A stretch of DNA of 64,000 nt from Paracoccus alcaliphilus (GCF_028553725.1 NZ_CP067127.1:62001-126000); one strand, 5' to 3'; positions 17,011 to 26,814 are shown, counted from the first letter of the stretch. Made by a program: numbers and translations. Notes: generated from the letters alone by a model not told the origin.

Positions 17011-18042
17011 TCAGTCCGGCGCGCCGACCCGGATCAGGCTTTTCATCGCCTGCCCCGAGGCGGAATCGTCCAGCGCGGCGAAGGCGCGGCCGACATCCTC
17101 CAGCGGCTGGATATCTGTGATCATCGTGCGGGCATCGATCCCGCCACTGGCGATCAGCGCGATGGCCTGATCGAAATCCTGCGGCTCATAGACGCGGGCG
17201 CCGATCAGCTCCAGCTCTCGCCAGAAGAAGCGGAACAGATCGACGGGCGGTCTGGTGGTATGGATCGCGACCATGACGATGCGCCCGCGCGCCGCCGCCG
17301 CGTCGGTCATCAGCGCGGTGCCGGCGGCGGTGCCCGAGACCTCGAAGACCACATCGGCGCCCTTGGTCCCGGTCGCCTGCATCACCGCCGCCGCCACATC
17401 GGTTTCGCGCGGATCCAGCGTGGCAAAGCCCAGCCCGCGCGCGATGGCGATCCGGGCAGGATTGACCTCGGACAGGGTGACATTCGCCCCCGCCGCGCGG
17501 GCGACCATCGCGATCAGCAGCCCGATCGGGCCGCCGCCGATGATCAGCACGTCCTCGTCCGGCTGGACCCGGCCCCGGCGCACGTCATGGCAGGCCACGG
17601 CGACGGGCTCGGTCAGGGCGGCATGTTCCAGAGAAACGCCGTCGGGCAAAGTGTGGACGGCATGGGCGGGCACCGACCAGTATTCCTGCAACGCGCCATC
17701 GGTATCCAGCCCCAGAAAGCTGAGATTGTGACAGATATGGGACAGCCCGCGCGTGCAGGCAGGGCAGGCCCCGCAGGAGTTCAATGGCCGGATCACCACC
17801 GGCTGACCCTCTGCCAGCCCGGTGACATTCGCGCCCAGCCGCGCGATCCGGCCCGACATTTCATGGCCCAGGATGCGGCTCACCCCGATCCGGCCATCCA
17901 TCGCGCCGTGATAGGCGTGCAGGTCGGTGCCGCAGATGCCGTTGAAGGCCACCCTGACCTCGACCTCATCCGCCGCCGGATCGGGGCGGGCGATGTCGCG
18001 CAGCTGAAAGGTTCGTTGTCCGGTATAGAAGGCGGCCTTCAT
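17011..18042 (-). CDS. Zinc-dependent alcohol/polyol dehydrogenase (sorbitol/threonine dehydrogenase-like)
   Basis: 343 residues. Catalytic zinc ligands are in GICGTDLHAYHG and GHEMSG, the structural zinc cysteines are intact (CGACPACTRGLSHIC), and the NAD site is GGGPIGLLIAMVARA. AGGAG lies before the start. It is the last gene of the minus-strand kdu operon, after the substrate-binding protein. A role in oxidising a sugar acid or polyol in the same uronate pathway is likely (for example at the fructuronate/altronate level), but sequence alone does not fix the substrate. Confidence 0.7.
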   Translation of the reverse strand: MKAAFYTGQRTFQLRDIARPDPAADEVEVRVAFNGICGTDLHAYHGAMDGRIGVSRILGHEMSGRIARLGANVTGLAEGQPVVIRPLNSCGACPACTRGLSHICHNLSFLGLDTDGALQEYWSVPAHAVHTLPDGVSLEHAALTEPVAVACHDVRRGRVQPDEDVLIIGGGPIGLLIAMVARAAGANVTLSEVNPARIAIARGLGFATLDPRETDVAAAVMQATGTKGADVVFEVSGTAAGTALMTDAAAARGRIVMVAIHTTRPPVDLFRFFWRELELIGARVYEPQDFDQAIALIASGGIDARTMITDIQPLEDVGRAFAALDDSASGQAMKSLIRVGAPD

Positions 18043-18115
18043 CGCGGGCTCCTGAAAGATCGGTGGGACAGGGGTGCCGCACCCCGGCTGCCGATGGCCG
18101 GGGCGGCGGCGAGGG

Positions 18116-18910
18116 TCAGCGAGAGGTCAGATCGTCCGGCAGATCGCGGTCATGGAATTCGGTAAAGACTTCGCGCAGGCGGCCATTGTCGAAATTCGTC
18201 CTGACCCAGTCATTGGTCCATTCCAGCAGCTCGGGATTGCCCTTGGCGATGCCGATGCCCAGATTGGTTTCCTTCTGCACGAACTTCGTTTCCAGCGGAT
18301 TGCCCGAGCGTTTGTCGTTGACGCCGCCCAGAACCGCCGACTGGCTGGAGATGATGTCAAGCTGCCCAGACACCGCCGCCGTGATCAGGGTCGCGTCATC
18401 CTCGAATCGCAGGATCTCGGCGCCAGAGGTGTTGGCGGTGATGTCCTGATCGTTGGTGGTGGCGCGGGTCACGCCGATCCGCTTGCCGGTCAGGTCCTCA
18501 TAGCCGGCGATATCCTCGGATTCGGGGGCCGCGACGATGATCGCAAGCGTCGCATAGGGCACCGAAAAGTCGATGGCCTGCTTGCGTTCATCGGTGATCC
18601 CCAGCGCCGAGACGACCAGATCGGCCTTGCCGGTCTGGACCGTGGGCACGCGCGCGGCATTGGTGATTTCGACCAGCTCCAGCCGCACGCCCAGGTCCTC
18701 GGCCAGAAGCTTCGCGGTCTCGACATCCGATCCGGTCGGCTGCATCTGCCCGTCGATATAGGAATATTGCGGGATGCCCATGGCGACGGCGATACGGATG
18801 CGCCCGGCATCCTTGATCTGTTGCAGATCGGCCAGCGCGGGTGCCGCGGCGGCGCAAAGCGCCAGTGCAGCCGTGGCACAAAGGCGCGACAGGGAACGGG
18901 TGATGGTCAT
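18116..18910 (-). CDS. ABC transporter substrate-binding protein, polar amino acid (SBP_bac_3) type
   Basis: 264 residues with a signal peptide ending APALA. The mature protein has the family pattern: GRIRIAVAMGIPQYSYIDG, GSDVETAKLLAEDLGVRLELVEI, LVVSALGITDERKQAIDFSVPY. Proteins of this type bind amino acids, opines or other small acids in the periplasm. Here it is encoded with kduI and kduD, so a uronate-derived or modified-sugar acid ligand should be considered. AGGAGGAG precedes the start. A hairpin lies between it and the ATPase gene. Confidence 0.82.
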   Translation of the reverse strand: MTITRSLSRLCATAALALCAAAAPALADLQQIKDAGRIRIAVAMGIPQYSYIDGQMQPTGSDVETAKLLAEDLGVRLELVEITNAARVPTVQTGKADLVVSALGITDERKQAIDFSVPYATLAIIVAAPESEDIAGYEDLTGKRIGVTRATTNDQDITANTSGAEILRFEDDATLITAAVSGQLDIISSQSAVLGGVNDKRSGNPLETKFVQKETNLGIGIAKGNPELLEWTNDWVRTNFDNGRLREVFTEFHDRDLPDDLTSR

Positions 18911-18932
18911 GGTTTTCTCCTCCTGTTGAATG

Positions 18933-18954
18933 ACCGGCCTTTTTCGTGGCCGGT
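18933..18954. other. Intercistronic hairpin upstream of the substrate-binding protein gene
   Basis: ACCGGCC and GGCCGGT form a perfect 7-bp stem with an 8-base loop in the gap between the ATPase and binding-protein genes. No T-run follows in the direction of transcription. Stem-loops here often protect or separate the more abundant binding-protein message; that role is inferred. Confidence 0.45.
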
Positions 18955-18967
18955 TTGGGCACGGGCT

Positions 18968-19696
18968 TCACAGATCGTGTTCAAGGAAGTCCCGCAGTTC
19001 CGGCGTCGCCGGATCGCTGAGGATCGAGGCATCGCCGCTTTCGTGGACATTGCCCTGATGCATGAAGATGACGCGGTTGGCGGCACGGCGGGCAAAGGCC
19101 ATCTCGTGGGTGACGACGACCATGGTCATGCCACCGCGCGCCAGATCCTCCATGACGCGCAGAACCTCTCCGGTCAGTTTCGGGTCCAGCGCCGAGGTCA
19201 CCTCGTCGAACAGCATCACGCGCGGCTGCATCGCCAGCGATCGCGCGATGGCGACGCGCTGCTGCTGGCCGCCCGACAGTTGCTCGGGATAGCTGTCGTA
19301 TTTCTCGCCCAGCCCGACCTGGGTCAGCACGCGGCGGGCGATTTCGGCGGCCTCGGGGCGGGCGATCTTCTTGACGCGGCGCAGCGCCAGCATGACGTTC
19401 TGGCCGACGGTCATATGCGGAAACAAGTTGTAGGATTGGAAGACCATGCCGACTTCCTGCCGCAGCGCGCGCAGGTCGATGGCCTCGTCGCTGACCTCGC
19501 GCCCGCAGACCTCGATCCGGCCCTGCTGGATCCGTTCAAGCCGGTTGATGCAGCGCAGCGCCGTGGATTTGCCCGACCCCGAGGCACCGATCAGCGCCAC
19601 GACCTCGCCGGGCTGGATGTCGAAGCTGACGCCCTTCAGCACCTCCAGCGCGCCATAACGCTTGACGACATTTTCAAGTTTAACGGCGGCCGGCAT
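18968..19696 (-). CDS. ABC transporter ATPase, polar amino acid (GlnQ) type
   Basis: 242 residues with Walker [11 protein letters not shown]-loop [13 protein letters not shown], signature [15 protein letters not shown], Walker [14 protein letters not shown] and [10 protein letters not shown]. All are intact and typical of GlnQ/HisP-type ATPases. Its start lies inside the end of the upstream permease gene (overlap 19680-19696), consistent with coupled translation in the kdu operon. Confidence 0.86.
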   Translation of the reverse strand: MPAAVKLENVVKRYGALEVLKGVSFDIQPGEVVALIGASGSGKSTALRCINRLERIQQGRIEVCGREVSDEAIDLRALRQEVGMVFQSYNLFPHMTVGQNVMLALRRVKKIARPEAAEIARRVLTQVGLGEKYDSYPEQLSGGQQQRVAIARSLAMQPRVMLFDEVTSALDPKLTGEVLRVMEDLARGGMTMVVVTHEMAFARRAANRVIFMHQGNVHESGDASILSDPATPELRDFLEHDL

Positions 19697-20330
19697 TGAG
19701 TTTCCTTTCCAGTGAGCGGCTCCAGACCGACAGCGGATAGCAGACGGCGAAATACAGGCAGGCGGCGATCCCGAAGACGAGGAAGGGCTGGAACAGCGAA
19801 TTGTTGATGACCTGCGCGGCGCGGGTCAGTTCCAGAAAACCCACGACCGAGGCCAGCGAGGTGTTCTTGATCAGCTGGACCAGAAAGCCCACGGTGGGCG
19901 GCGTGGCGATGCGCGCGGCCTGCGGCAAGATCACGTCCAGCAGCGATTGCCAGCGGGTCATGCCCATCGCCTCGGCGGCCTCGAACTGGGTGCGGGCGAT
20001 GGAATTGACGCAGCCGCGCCAGATCTCGCCCAGAAAGGCCGAGGAATACAGCATCATCGCCAGCGCGGCGGCGACCAGCGCGGGGACCTCGACCCCGATC
20101 ACGCCCAGCCCGAAATAGATCAGGAACATCTGGATCAGCAGCGGCGTGCCCTGCACCAGCTGCACATAGGCCAGCGCGCAGTTGCGCAGCCAGCGCCGCC
20201 CCGAGATGCGCCCCAGCATGATCGCAAAGCCGCCGATGGCCCCAAGGACCAGCGCACAGAGCGACAGCACGATGGTCCAGCCCAGCCCGTTCAGCAGATA
20301 CTGGAAATGCGCGAAGGTGAAACCGTCCAT
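19680..20330 (-). CDS. ABC transporter permease, polar amino acid type (second subunit)
   Basis: 216 residues with about five membrane segments and the EAA loop ([29 protein letters not shown]) of HisM/GlnP-type permeases. [17 protein letters not shown] near residue 60 is a family hallmark. It pairs with the permease at 20332-21012, one base away, as a heterodimer. Confidence 0.84.
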   Translation of the reverse strand: MDGFTFAHFQYLLNGLGWTIVLSLCALVLGAIGGFAIMLGRISGRRWLRNCALAYVQLVQGTPLLIQMFLIYFGLGVIGVEVPALVAAALAMMLYSSAFLGEIWRGCVNSIARTQFEAAEAMGMTRWQSLLDVILPQAARIATPPTVGFLVQLIKNTSLASVVGFLELTRAAQVINNSLFQPFLVFGIAACLYFAVCYPLSVWSRSLERKLNAGRR

Positions 20331-20331
20331 C

Positions 20332-21012
20332 CTAGGCCATCCCCAGCTTGCGACGGCGCGGGAAGGCCCACAGGCCGATGGCCCAGAAGGTTCCGCGCAT
20401 CAGGAAGGTGACGACCAGATACAGCAGGCCGATGACGATATAGGTCTCGAACGAGCGGAATGTGTTCGACTGGATGTTGTTGGCCACGCCGGTCAGTTCC
20501 TCGGCCGAGATCTGCGAGGCGATCGAGGTGGTCAGCATCATCAGGATGAACTGGCTGGTCAGGGCCGGATAGACCTTCTCGATCGCGGGCATCAGGATGA
20601 TGTCGCGATAGATCTGGAACCGCGACAGCCCCAGCGCCTGCGCCGCCTCGATCTGCCCTTCGGGAATGGCCTCCATGCCGGCGCGCACGATCTCGGCCGT
20701 ATAGGCGCCGACATTGATGACCAGCGCGAAGATCGCCGCGATCAGGATCGGCATCCGCATGCCCACCGAGGACAGGCCGAAGAAGATGAAGAAGATCTGC
20801 ACGATGAAGGGCGTGTTGCGGACCGTCTCGACATAGGCGCCCGCGACTGTCCGCAGCGGCACGGATTGCGACCGCCGCGCCACGGCGCAAAGCACGCCGA
20901 TGATAAGCCCGAAGACGACCGATGCGACCGTCAGCTGGATCGTGACCCACGCACCGGACAGGAAGTCCTCCCAATAGGGCGCAAGGGCGATGAAGTTGAA
21001 TTCGTATCTCAC
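20332..21012 (-). CDS. ABC transporter permease, polar amino acid type (first subunit)
   Basis: 226 residues with the same layout as its partner: VRNTPFIVQIFFIFFGL, then the EAA loop AAQALGLSRFQIYRDIILMPAIEKVYP. It is preceded on the same strand by kduD and followed by the second permease gene. Confidence 0.84.
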   Translation of the reverse strand: MRYEFNFIALAPYWEDFLSGAWVTIQLTVASVVFGLIIGVLCAVARRSQSVPLRTVAGAYVETVRNTPFIVQIFFIFFGLSSVGMRMPILIAAIFALVINVGAYTAEIVRAGMEAIPEGQIEAAQALGLSRFQIYRDIILMPAIEKVYPALTSQFILMMLTTSIASQISAEELTGVANNIQSNTFRSFETYIVIGLLYLVVTFLMRGTFWAIGLWAFPRRRKLGMA

Positions 21013-21045
21013 CTGTCCGGGCCTCCCCTCCCGCCGGTGGCGCGA

Positions 21046-21810
21046 TCAGCGCGCCAGCCAGCCCCCATCGACGGTAAGCACCGTCCCGTGGACATAATCC
21101 GAGGCGCGCGAGGCCAGAAATGTCGCCGCCCCGCCGATATCCGAGGGCTCGCCCCAGCGTCCGGCGGGGATGCGGCCCAGGATCTCGGCGCTGCGGCCGG
21201 GGTCTTCACGCAGGGCGGTGGTGTTGTTGGTGACGAAATATCCCGGCGCGATGGCGTTCACGTTGACGCCCTTTCCCGCCCATTCGCAGGCCAGAAGCCG
21301 CGTCAGCCCCGCGACCCCGCTTTTCGAGGCGGTATAGGACGGGATGCGGATGCCGCCCTGAAACGACAGCAGCGAGGCGATGTTGATGATCTTGCCATTG
21401 CCTTCTGCGATCATGTGCCGCCCCGCCGCCTGAGACAGAAAGAACAGCGATTTCAGGTTGGTATCTATCACCGCGTCCCAGTCGGCTTCGGTGAAATCGA
21501 CAGAGTCGCCCCGGCGGATGATGCCCGCGTTGTTCACCAGAATGTCGAGCCGCCCGAAGGTATCGCGTGCCTCTTCGATGATCCCGGCCACCGGCGCGAT
21601 GGTGGACAGATCGGCGCGGATCGCGTGGCAGCGCCGCCCGGTCGGCGCGATCTGCGCCGCAGTGTCGTCCATCGCCGAACGGCCGACAGCCACGATATCC
21701 GCGCCCGCCTGCGCCAGCGCGACGGCGATGCCTTGTCCGATGCCGGTATTGGCGCCGGTGACGATTGCGACCCTGCCGGTCAGGTCGAAGGGATTTGGGG
21801 GAAGGGTCAT
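21046..21810 (-). CDS. kduD: 2-deoxy-D-gluconate 3-dehydrogenase / 2-dehydro-3-deoxygluconate 5-dehydrogenase KduD
   Basis: 254-residue short-chain dehydrogenase: TGANTGIGQG cofactor site, NNAG, catalytic Ser in NIASLLSFQGG, YTASKSG with the Tyr-Lys pair, and the C-terminal TVLTVDGGWLAR. The sequence around NAIAPGYFVTNNTTALR is typical of KduD, which reduces 2,5-diketo-3-deoxygluconate to KDG in pectin/uronate breakdown. Its ATG overlaps the kduI stop by one base (TAATG), matching the known KduI-KduD pairing. Confidence 0.88.
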   Translation of the reverse strand: MTLPPNPFDLTGRVAIVTGANTGIGQGIAVALAQAGADIVAVGRSAMDDTAAQIAPTGRRCHAIRADLSTIAPVAGIIEEARDTFGRLDILVNNAGIIRRGDSVDFTEADWDAVIDTNLKSLFFLSQAAGRHMIAEGNGKIINIASLLSFQGGIRIPSYTASKSGVAGLTRLLACEWAGKGVNVNAIAPGYFVTNNTTALREDPGRSAEILGRIPAGRWGEPSDIGGAATFLASRASDYVHGTVLTVDGGWLAR

Positions 21811-22652
21811 TACCTCAGTTCCTCGATGCGAAGATGGTCCATGTCGGTGAAATCGGTGTTGTCGCCCGCCATGCCCCAGATGAAGGAATAGGCCGAGGTG
21901 CCCGCGCCGGAATGGATCGACCAGCCGGGCGACAGCACCGCCTGCCGGTTGGCGACGACGATATGCCGGGTCTGGTCCGGCTCTCCCATCAGGTGAAACA
22001 CCCGCTGATCCTGCGGCAGATCGAAATAGAGATAGGCCTCGCAGCGCCGGTCGTGGGTGTGGGTGGGCATGGTGTTCCAGACGCTGCCCGGATGCAGGCG
22101 GGTGACGCCCATCGTCAGCTGGCAGGTCTCGATCACGTCGGGATGCAGGAATTGCAGGATGGTGCGCCGGTTCGAGGTGGCGGCATCGCCCAGCTCCAGC
22201 CGGTTGGCCCGGTCCGCGCCGATCAACTGGCTGGGCAGGGCCGAATGGGCCGGGGCCGACAGCAGATAGAACAGCGCCGGATCGGCGGGATCGAGGCTTT
22301 CGAACCGCGCCGAGGCGGTCGTGGCCCCGATATACAGTGCGGCCTGACCATGCAGGTCATGGTCCGTTCCATCCAGCCGGACCCGGCCCGGCCCGCCGAT
22401 ATTGATGACGCCGCCCTCGCGCCGGGCAAAGAAGGTGGGTTGGCCCACGGCTTTGGGCGCCTGAAGTTCCAGCGCGGTTCCTTCGGGCGCGATACCGCCG
22501 ATGATCAGGCGGTCGGCATGGCTGTAGGTCAACCGGATCTCGCCCCCGGCAAACAGCCGCTCCATCAGGAAATGCTGGCGCAGCCCGTCGCTGTCCAGAC
22601 CGCAGGCCATCTGGGGATGAACGGCCTGGCGGATTTCGGTTGTCATGGTCAT
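21810..22652 (-). CDS. kduI: 5-dehydro-4-deoxy-D-glucuronate isomerase KduI
   Basis: 280 residues, the usual KduI length. The cupin metal site is visible in NTMPTHTHDRRCEAYLYFD, and the late SPGWSIHSGAGTSAYSFIWGM is highly characteristic. The enzyme isomerises the unsaturated uronate product to 2,5-diketo-3-deoxygluconate, which KduD then reduces. It overlaps the GntR regulator by four bases (ATGA) and kduD by one, so these genes form one transcript. Confidence 0.92.
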   Translation of the reverse strand: MTMTTEIRQAVHPQMACGLDSDGLRQHFLMERLFAGGEIRLTYSHADRLIIGGIAPEGTALELQAPKAVGQPTFFARREGGVINIGGPGRVRLDGTDHDLHGQAALYIGATTASARFESLDPADPALFYLLSAPAHSALPSQLIGADRANRLELGDAATSNRRTILQFLHPDVIETCQLTMGVTRLHPGSVWNTMPTHTHDRRCEAYLYFDLPQDQRVFHLMGEPDQTRHIVVANRQAVLSPGWSIHSGAGTSAYSFIWGMAGDNTDFTDMDHLRIEELR

Positions 22653-23449
22653 GGCTGTGTCCTGTCGCTGTCGCGGTCGTCGTAGAAATAATCGCGGTCC
22701 AGATTTTCCAGCGCCTCGACCTCGTCCAGCATCTGGCCCAGATGGTGGCTCATGGCGGCGCAGGCGGCGGCGGGGTCGCCGGCGGCGATGCCGTCGCGCA
22801 CGGCCCGGTGTTCGTCCAGCACACGATCCAGTCGGCCCTTCTGCGGCAGGGTCAGGACCCGGTAACGGTCGATCTGTGTGCGGCTGTGTTCTGTCGTGGC
22901 CACGACCGTGGGATAGTCGGCGATGCCGCCGATCAATGCGTGGAATTCATTGTCGTTGCGGTGGAATTCCTCCAGCCCGCTGGTGGAACTGAGGCGTTCC
23001 ATTTGCAGCAGGTTCCGGTCCAGCGCGGCGATGTCGGACTTGCCGCGCTTTTCGCAGGCGGCTTCGACCAGCACCAGTTCCAGTGCCCGGCGGATCATGA
23101 TCGATTCACGCAGCAGCCGGACCGGGATGCGGGCGACGAAGGTGCCGACCTGCGGAAAGATCACCAGAAGCCCCTCATCCGCCAACCGCAGGATCGCCTC
23201 GCGCAGCGGCGTTCTGGAGACGCTGAACCGCTCCAGCAGGTCCTTTTCCGAGATCCGGTCATTGGGCCGCAGCCGCATGGTGACGATGTCGTCCAGCAGA
23301 TCCTTGTAGATCAGATTGGCCGTGCGCGGGATCGAGGCCCGCCTGCGCGACATATCCGACACCCCCTGAACCGAACGCGGCCTGCGCCCCCCGGCGGCAC
23401 CTTCGCCCGCCGGTTCGCGGATCAGTTCGAATTTGGAATGATTCGCCAT
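22649..23449 (-). CDS. GntR-family (FadR/FCD subfamily) regulator of the kdu operon
   Basis: 266 residues. The winged helix has the GntR pattern (LLDDIVTMRLRPNDRISEKDLLERFSVSRTPLREAILRL), followed by a helical FCD ligand domain with the metal-type residues D/H in EFHRNDNEFHALIGG and the C-terminal HHLGQMLDEVE. The ATG at 23449 has a strong GGAGGAGG site. The gene is the first of the operon and an almost perfect palindrome lies 17-42 bp upstream of its start, indicating autoregulation. A uronate intermediate is the probable ligand, as with UxuR/ExuR. Confidence 0.82.
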   Translation of the reverse strand: MANHSKFELIREPAGEGAAGGRRPRSVQGVSDMSRRRASIPRTANLIYKDLLDDIVTMRLRPNDRISEKDLLERFSVSRTPLREAILRLADEGLLVIFPQVGTFVARIPVRLLRESIMIRRALELVLVEAACEKRGKSDIAALDRNLLQMERLSSTSGLEEFHRNDNEFHALIGGIADYPTVVATTEHSRTQIDRYRVLTLPQKGRLDRVLDEHRAVRDGIAAGDPAAACAAMSHHLGQMLDEVEALENLDRDYFYDDRDSDRTQP

Positions 23450-23465
23450 CGGCCTCCTCCTCGTA

Positions 23466-23491
23466 TTACTTCAATACTAGTATTAAAGTAA
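23466..23491. promoter_or_regulatory. 26-bp palindrome, likely operator of the GntR regulator
   Basis: The half-site TTACTTCAATACT is followed directly by AGTATTAAAGTAA; 12 of 13 base pairs match in the palindrome. It is A/T-rich in a GC-rich setting and sits just upstream of the regulator start, probably over the promoter. The intervening 23492-23603 up to the IS5 insertion shows no gene. Confidence 0.65.
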
Positions 23492-23607
23492 CTGCACAAG
23501 AGACCGCGACAAATCCGGATCACAGGGATGGGAAAATGTGTACCACCCGGTTGAGCGCGCCGACCTGAGGTTGTAGAGCGAAGCGGCGCGGCGGTTGGCC
23601 GGTAAGT

Positions 23608-25093
23608 AGTCCGGTCTGAATAACCCTTACGGCATTGATTTTGCATGATTAAGCTTCGGTTTTGTTCGCTTTGGATTGCAGGGTTTCGTATGCTTTGGCC
23701 AGAAACCTTGCAATTTCAGGTCACCGATGAAGCCCCATTCTCCCACCCCTGAACAGGATGATCTTCTGCGCCCCCGACTGGTCGATATGATCGATGCGCG
23801 CCACGAGTTGGTGAAGCTTGCGGCACTGATCGACTGGGAGTTCTTCGAACGGGAATGGGCCGGGTTCTTTCCCTCGGCGACGGGCCGTCCGGCGACTTCG
23901 CCGCGCCTGATCGCCGGGCTGATGTATCTGCAGCATACCTTCCATCTGTCGGACGAGGCGGTGGTCGCCCGTTGGGTCGAAAACCCGTATTATCAACATT
24001 TCACCGGTGAGACGTTCTTTCAGCATCGCCCGCCGATCGATCCCTCCTCGCTGGTGCGCTGGCGCAAGCGGATCGGCGAGGAAGGCGTGGAATGGCTGCT
24101 GAGCAAGACCATCGAGGCAGGCCGGGCATCAGGCATGGTCAGCGACAAGAGCCTGAAATGCGTGGCGGTCGACACGACCGTCATGGAAAAGAACATTGTC
24201 CATCCGACGGACGCGCGCCTCTACGAGCGCGCCCGAGCGCTGCTGGTGGGCCTGGCGAAAGAAGCCGGGATCGAGTTGCGCCAGAGTTACGCCCGCCTTG
24301 CGCCAAGGCTGACCGCCCAAGTGGGGCGCTATGCCCATGCCCGGCAATTCAAACGCATGCGCAAGGCCCTGCGCCAGCTCAAGGGCTATGCCGGCAGGAT
24401 CCGCCGGGACCTGCGCCGGCATTTGCAGGACATTCCCGAGGGAGCCCTGCGCGACAGGATCTTGGAGGCGCTCTGGCTGGTCGGTCGCCTGCTCGAGCAG
24501 ACCCCGAAGAGCAAGGGCAAGATCTATTCCTTGCACGAGCCCGAGGTCGACTGCATCTCCAAGGGCAAGGCCCGGGTGCGATACGAATTCGGCACCAAGG
24601 TCAGCCTCGCCACCACCATCGATGGCGGTTTCGTTGTCGGCGCCCGCAGCTTTCCCGGCAATCCCTATGACGGCCACACCCTGGGACCTGCACTGGAGCA
24701 GGTCGCCATCCTGACCGACCATCTGCCGGACCTCGCCGTCGTCGACCGCGGCTATCGCGGCCACGGCGTGAGCAGCACAAAGGTCCTGATCAGCGGCATG
24801 CGACGCGGCCTCACGCCATTACTGGCCAAGCTCCTGAAACGGCGCAGCGCCATCGAGCCCGAAATCGGTCACATGAAGATGGACGGGCGCCTGGCCTGAT
24901 GCCCGCTGAAAGGCCGGATCGGCGACGCAGTTTTTGCCGTCCTCTGCGCCTGCGGTCACAACATCCGCAAGATCCTCGCCCATCTCAGAGCACTTTTGTC
25001 TCTGTTCCTTCAGATGCTCGCTGCGATCCTGGGACAGGAAAAGCCCCGCATCCCCGCCACAATCGCCGCCTGAAAGGTTGTTCAGACCGGACT
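23608..25093 (+). mobile_element. IS5-family insertion sequence, copy A (1,486 bp)
   Basis: Terminal inverted repeats AGTCCGGTCTGAATAACC (left) and, read inward from the right end, AGTCCGGTCTGAACAACC differ at one of 18 positions. The flanks carry a perfect 4-bp direct repeat AAGT (23604-23607 and 25094-25097), the target duplication. It carries one transposase gene with a nonsense mutation. It landed between the GntR operator region and the polysaccharide genes, 39 bp before the start at 25132. Confidence 0.85.
23727..25073 (+). pseudogene. IS5-family DDE transposase, copy A, truncated by a stop codon
   Basis: The protein begins MKPHSPTPEQDDLLRPRL. The DDE residues are in VAVDTTVMEKN, VVDRGYRGHG and the signature RSAIEPEIGHMK (R-x3-E-x6-K, as in IS5). 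A TGA at 24897-24899 stops it just after the catalytic Glu region; sister copy B has Arg (CGA-like context) followed by Cys there. The frame continues to 25073 with the family's C-terminal CPLKGRIGDA and CACGHNIRKILAHLRA. The truncated protein keeps the catalytic triad, so residual activity is not excluded. Confidence 0.8.
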
Positions 25094-25131
25094 AAGTAAG
25101 CACGACCTGTTTCCGATCAGAAGGATTTACG

Positions 25132-26814
25132 ATGAAACCATCCCAGGCGCGTATCGCTGTCATCGGTCTTGGCTATGTCGGCCTGCCGTTGGCCGTGGAG
25201 TTCGGCAAGCATTACGACACGGTGGGTTTCGACATCTCGGCGCAGCGGGTGGCGGAATTGCGCGCGGGCACCGACCGCACTGGCGAGGTTGACGACCTTG
25301 GCGTGTCGCCCCGGCTCAGCTATTCCTCGGATCTGGACGATATCCGGTCCTGCAATGTCTATATCGTCGCCGTGCCGACGCCCATCGACGACAATCACAA
25401 GCCGGACCTGACGCCGCTGATTTCGGCCTCGCGGACGGTGGGGCAGGTCATTTCGGCGGGCGATGTCGCCATCTATGAATCGACCGTCTATCCCGGCGCG
25501 ACCGAGGATGACTGCATCCCGGTCATCGAGTCGGTCTCGGGCCTGCGCTTCAATCAGGACTTCTTCGCGGGCTACAGCCCCGAGAGAATCAATCCCGGCG
25601 ACAAGGCGCGTCCCATCACCAAGATCATCAAGGTCACATCCGGCTCGACCCCCGAAATCGCCGATTTCGTGGACGGGCTTTATGCCTCGATCATTCCGGC
25701 GGGCACGTTCAAGGCCAGCTCGATCCGCGTGGCAGAGGCCGCGAAGGTGATCGAGAACACCCAGCGCGACGTGAACATCGCGCTGATCAACGAGCTGTCG
25801 ATGGTCTTCTCGCGGCTGGGGATCGACACTTCGGACGTGATCGAGGCGGCCTCGACCAAGTGGAACTTCATGCGGCTGAAGCCGGGTCTGGTTGGCGGGC
25901 ACTGTATCGGGGTCGATCCCTATTACCTGCTGCACCGCTCGGAAAAGGCTGGGCATATCCCCGACATCATCCGCATGTCGCGAGAGATCAATGACGGCAT
26001 GCCGCGCGAGGTCTCGCGTCGTCTGGTGCGGGCGATGATCGACAAGGATCTGCCGGTGCGTGTAGGCGGGCACAAAGCCTCGCGCATTATTTCTTTTTCA
26101 GATGCTGACATTTCATTTCAACAGCAGCTTGGAATATATGGGCAGGTTAAGGGCTTTGCTCCAGTCGCAGTAAGAAGTAATAATTCTTACAGCCTAACAA
26201 AAAATACTCATCTTGCTTACGTTGGCAGGATAGATTTCCACGCGAAAGACTGTGGGCGACTTATAGACATTGCTGGCGAGCTGAAAAAGAAAAATCATCC
26301 ACCCATTCTCATATTTACAACTGACGGAGAAAATTCTCCGGGGTTGAAAAAATTCACAGAACTGTCGGTGAGTCGAGGAGTTGTTGATCAATTCGATTTT
26401 ATCTATAATTGCGAAGATAAAGACAAGATATACTCTGAAATTAAAATTCTCATTATGCCGTCAAAGAAGGAATCCTTTGGGAACGCAGTTTTGGAAGCGT
26501 TTTCATATGGTGTTCCCGTTCTGGCTGCAAGCTATGCCCCCGGACCAGCGGAATTGATTGGCTCCGGAAACTGCGGCTTGTTGCTGGACGATATGTCCGG
26601 TCCCAGTGTAATGGCCGCTTTGAACAGGTTGACGGATCAGGATTATCTGCAAATGTCATCCCGTGCCTTCGATCATCACAAGAACTTCTCGATCGAGGCG
26701 CATCTTGACTTTCTCGAAGGGGTGGCCCGTGATGTCATCAGGGATTTCGATGGTGAAAATCGCCTGCCTGTGCTGCCAAATCTGAAGCTTATCGAGGCAA
26801 TGAAGAAATCATGA
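25132..26814 (+). CDS. Chimeric protein: UDP-sugar dehydrogenase N-terminus joined to glycosyltransferase GT4 C-terminus
   Basis: 560 residues in one frame. Residues 1-~312 are a WbpA/TviB-type UDP-N-acetylhexosamine dehydrogenase: NAD site [40 protein letters not shown], and catalytic Cys in [15 protein letters not shown]. The C-terminal UDP-binding domain of that family is missing. From ~316 the protein becomes the C-terminal half of a retaining glycosyltransferase ([29 protein letters not shown] with the E-x7-E motif, APGPAELI). DNA composition drops from GC-rich to AT-rich at the same point, ~26080. This looks like a deletion/recombination fusion; neither half is likely to work normally. 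AGGA precedes the start. Confidence 0.75.
   Translation: MKPSQARIAVIGLGYVGLPLAVEFGKHYDTVGFDISAQRVAELRAGTDRTGEVDDLGVSPRLSYSSDLDDIRSCNVYIVAVPTPIDDNHKPDLTPLISASRTVGQVISAGDVAIYESTVYPGATEDDCIPVIESVSGLRFNQDFFAGYSPERINPGDKARPITKIIKVTSGSTPEIADFVDGLYASIIPAGTFKASSIRVAEAAKVIENTQRDVNIALINELSMVFSRLGIDTSDVIEAASTKWNFMRLKPGLVGGHCIGVDPYYLLHRSEKAGHIPDIIRMSREINDGMPREVSRRLVRAMIDKDLPVRVGGHKASRIISFSDADISFQQQLGIYGQVKGFAPVAVRSNNSYSLTKNTHLAYVGRIDFHAKDCGRLIDIAGELKKKNHPPILIFTTDGENSPGLKKFTELSVSRGVVDQFDFIYNCEDKDKIYSEIKILIMPSKKESFGNAVLEAFSYGVPVLAASYAPGPAELIGSGNCGLLLDDMSGPSVMAALNRLTDQDYLQMSSRAFDHHKNFSIEAHLDFLEGVARDVIRDFDGENRLPVLPNLKLIEAMKKS

Noticed and set aside
18043..18115. GC-rich stem-loops between the SBP and dehydrogenase genes as a terminator
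   Set aside because: Hairpins are possible, but there is no T-run and the genes are co-directional with a good ribosome site, so an operon-internal structure is more likely; not strong enough to annotate.
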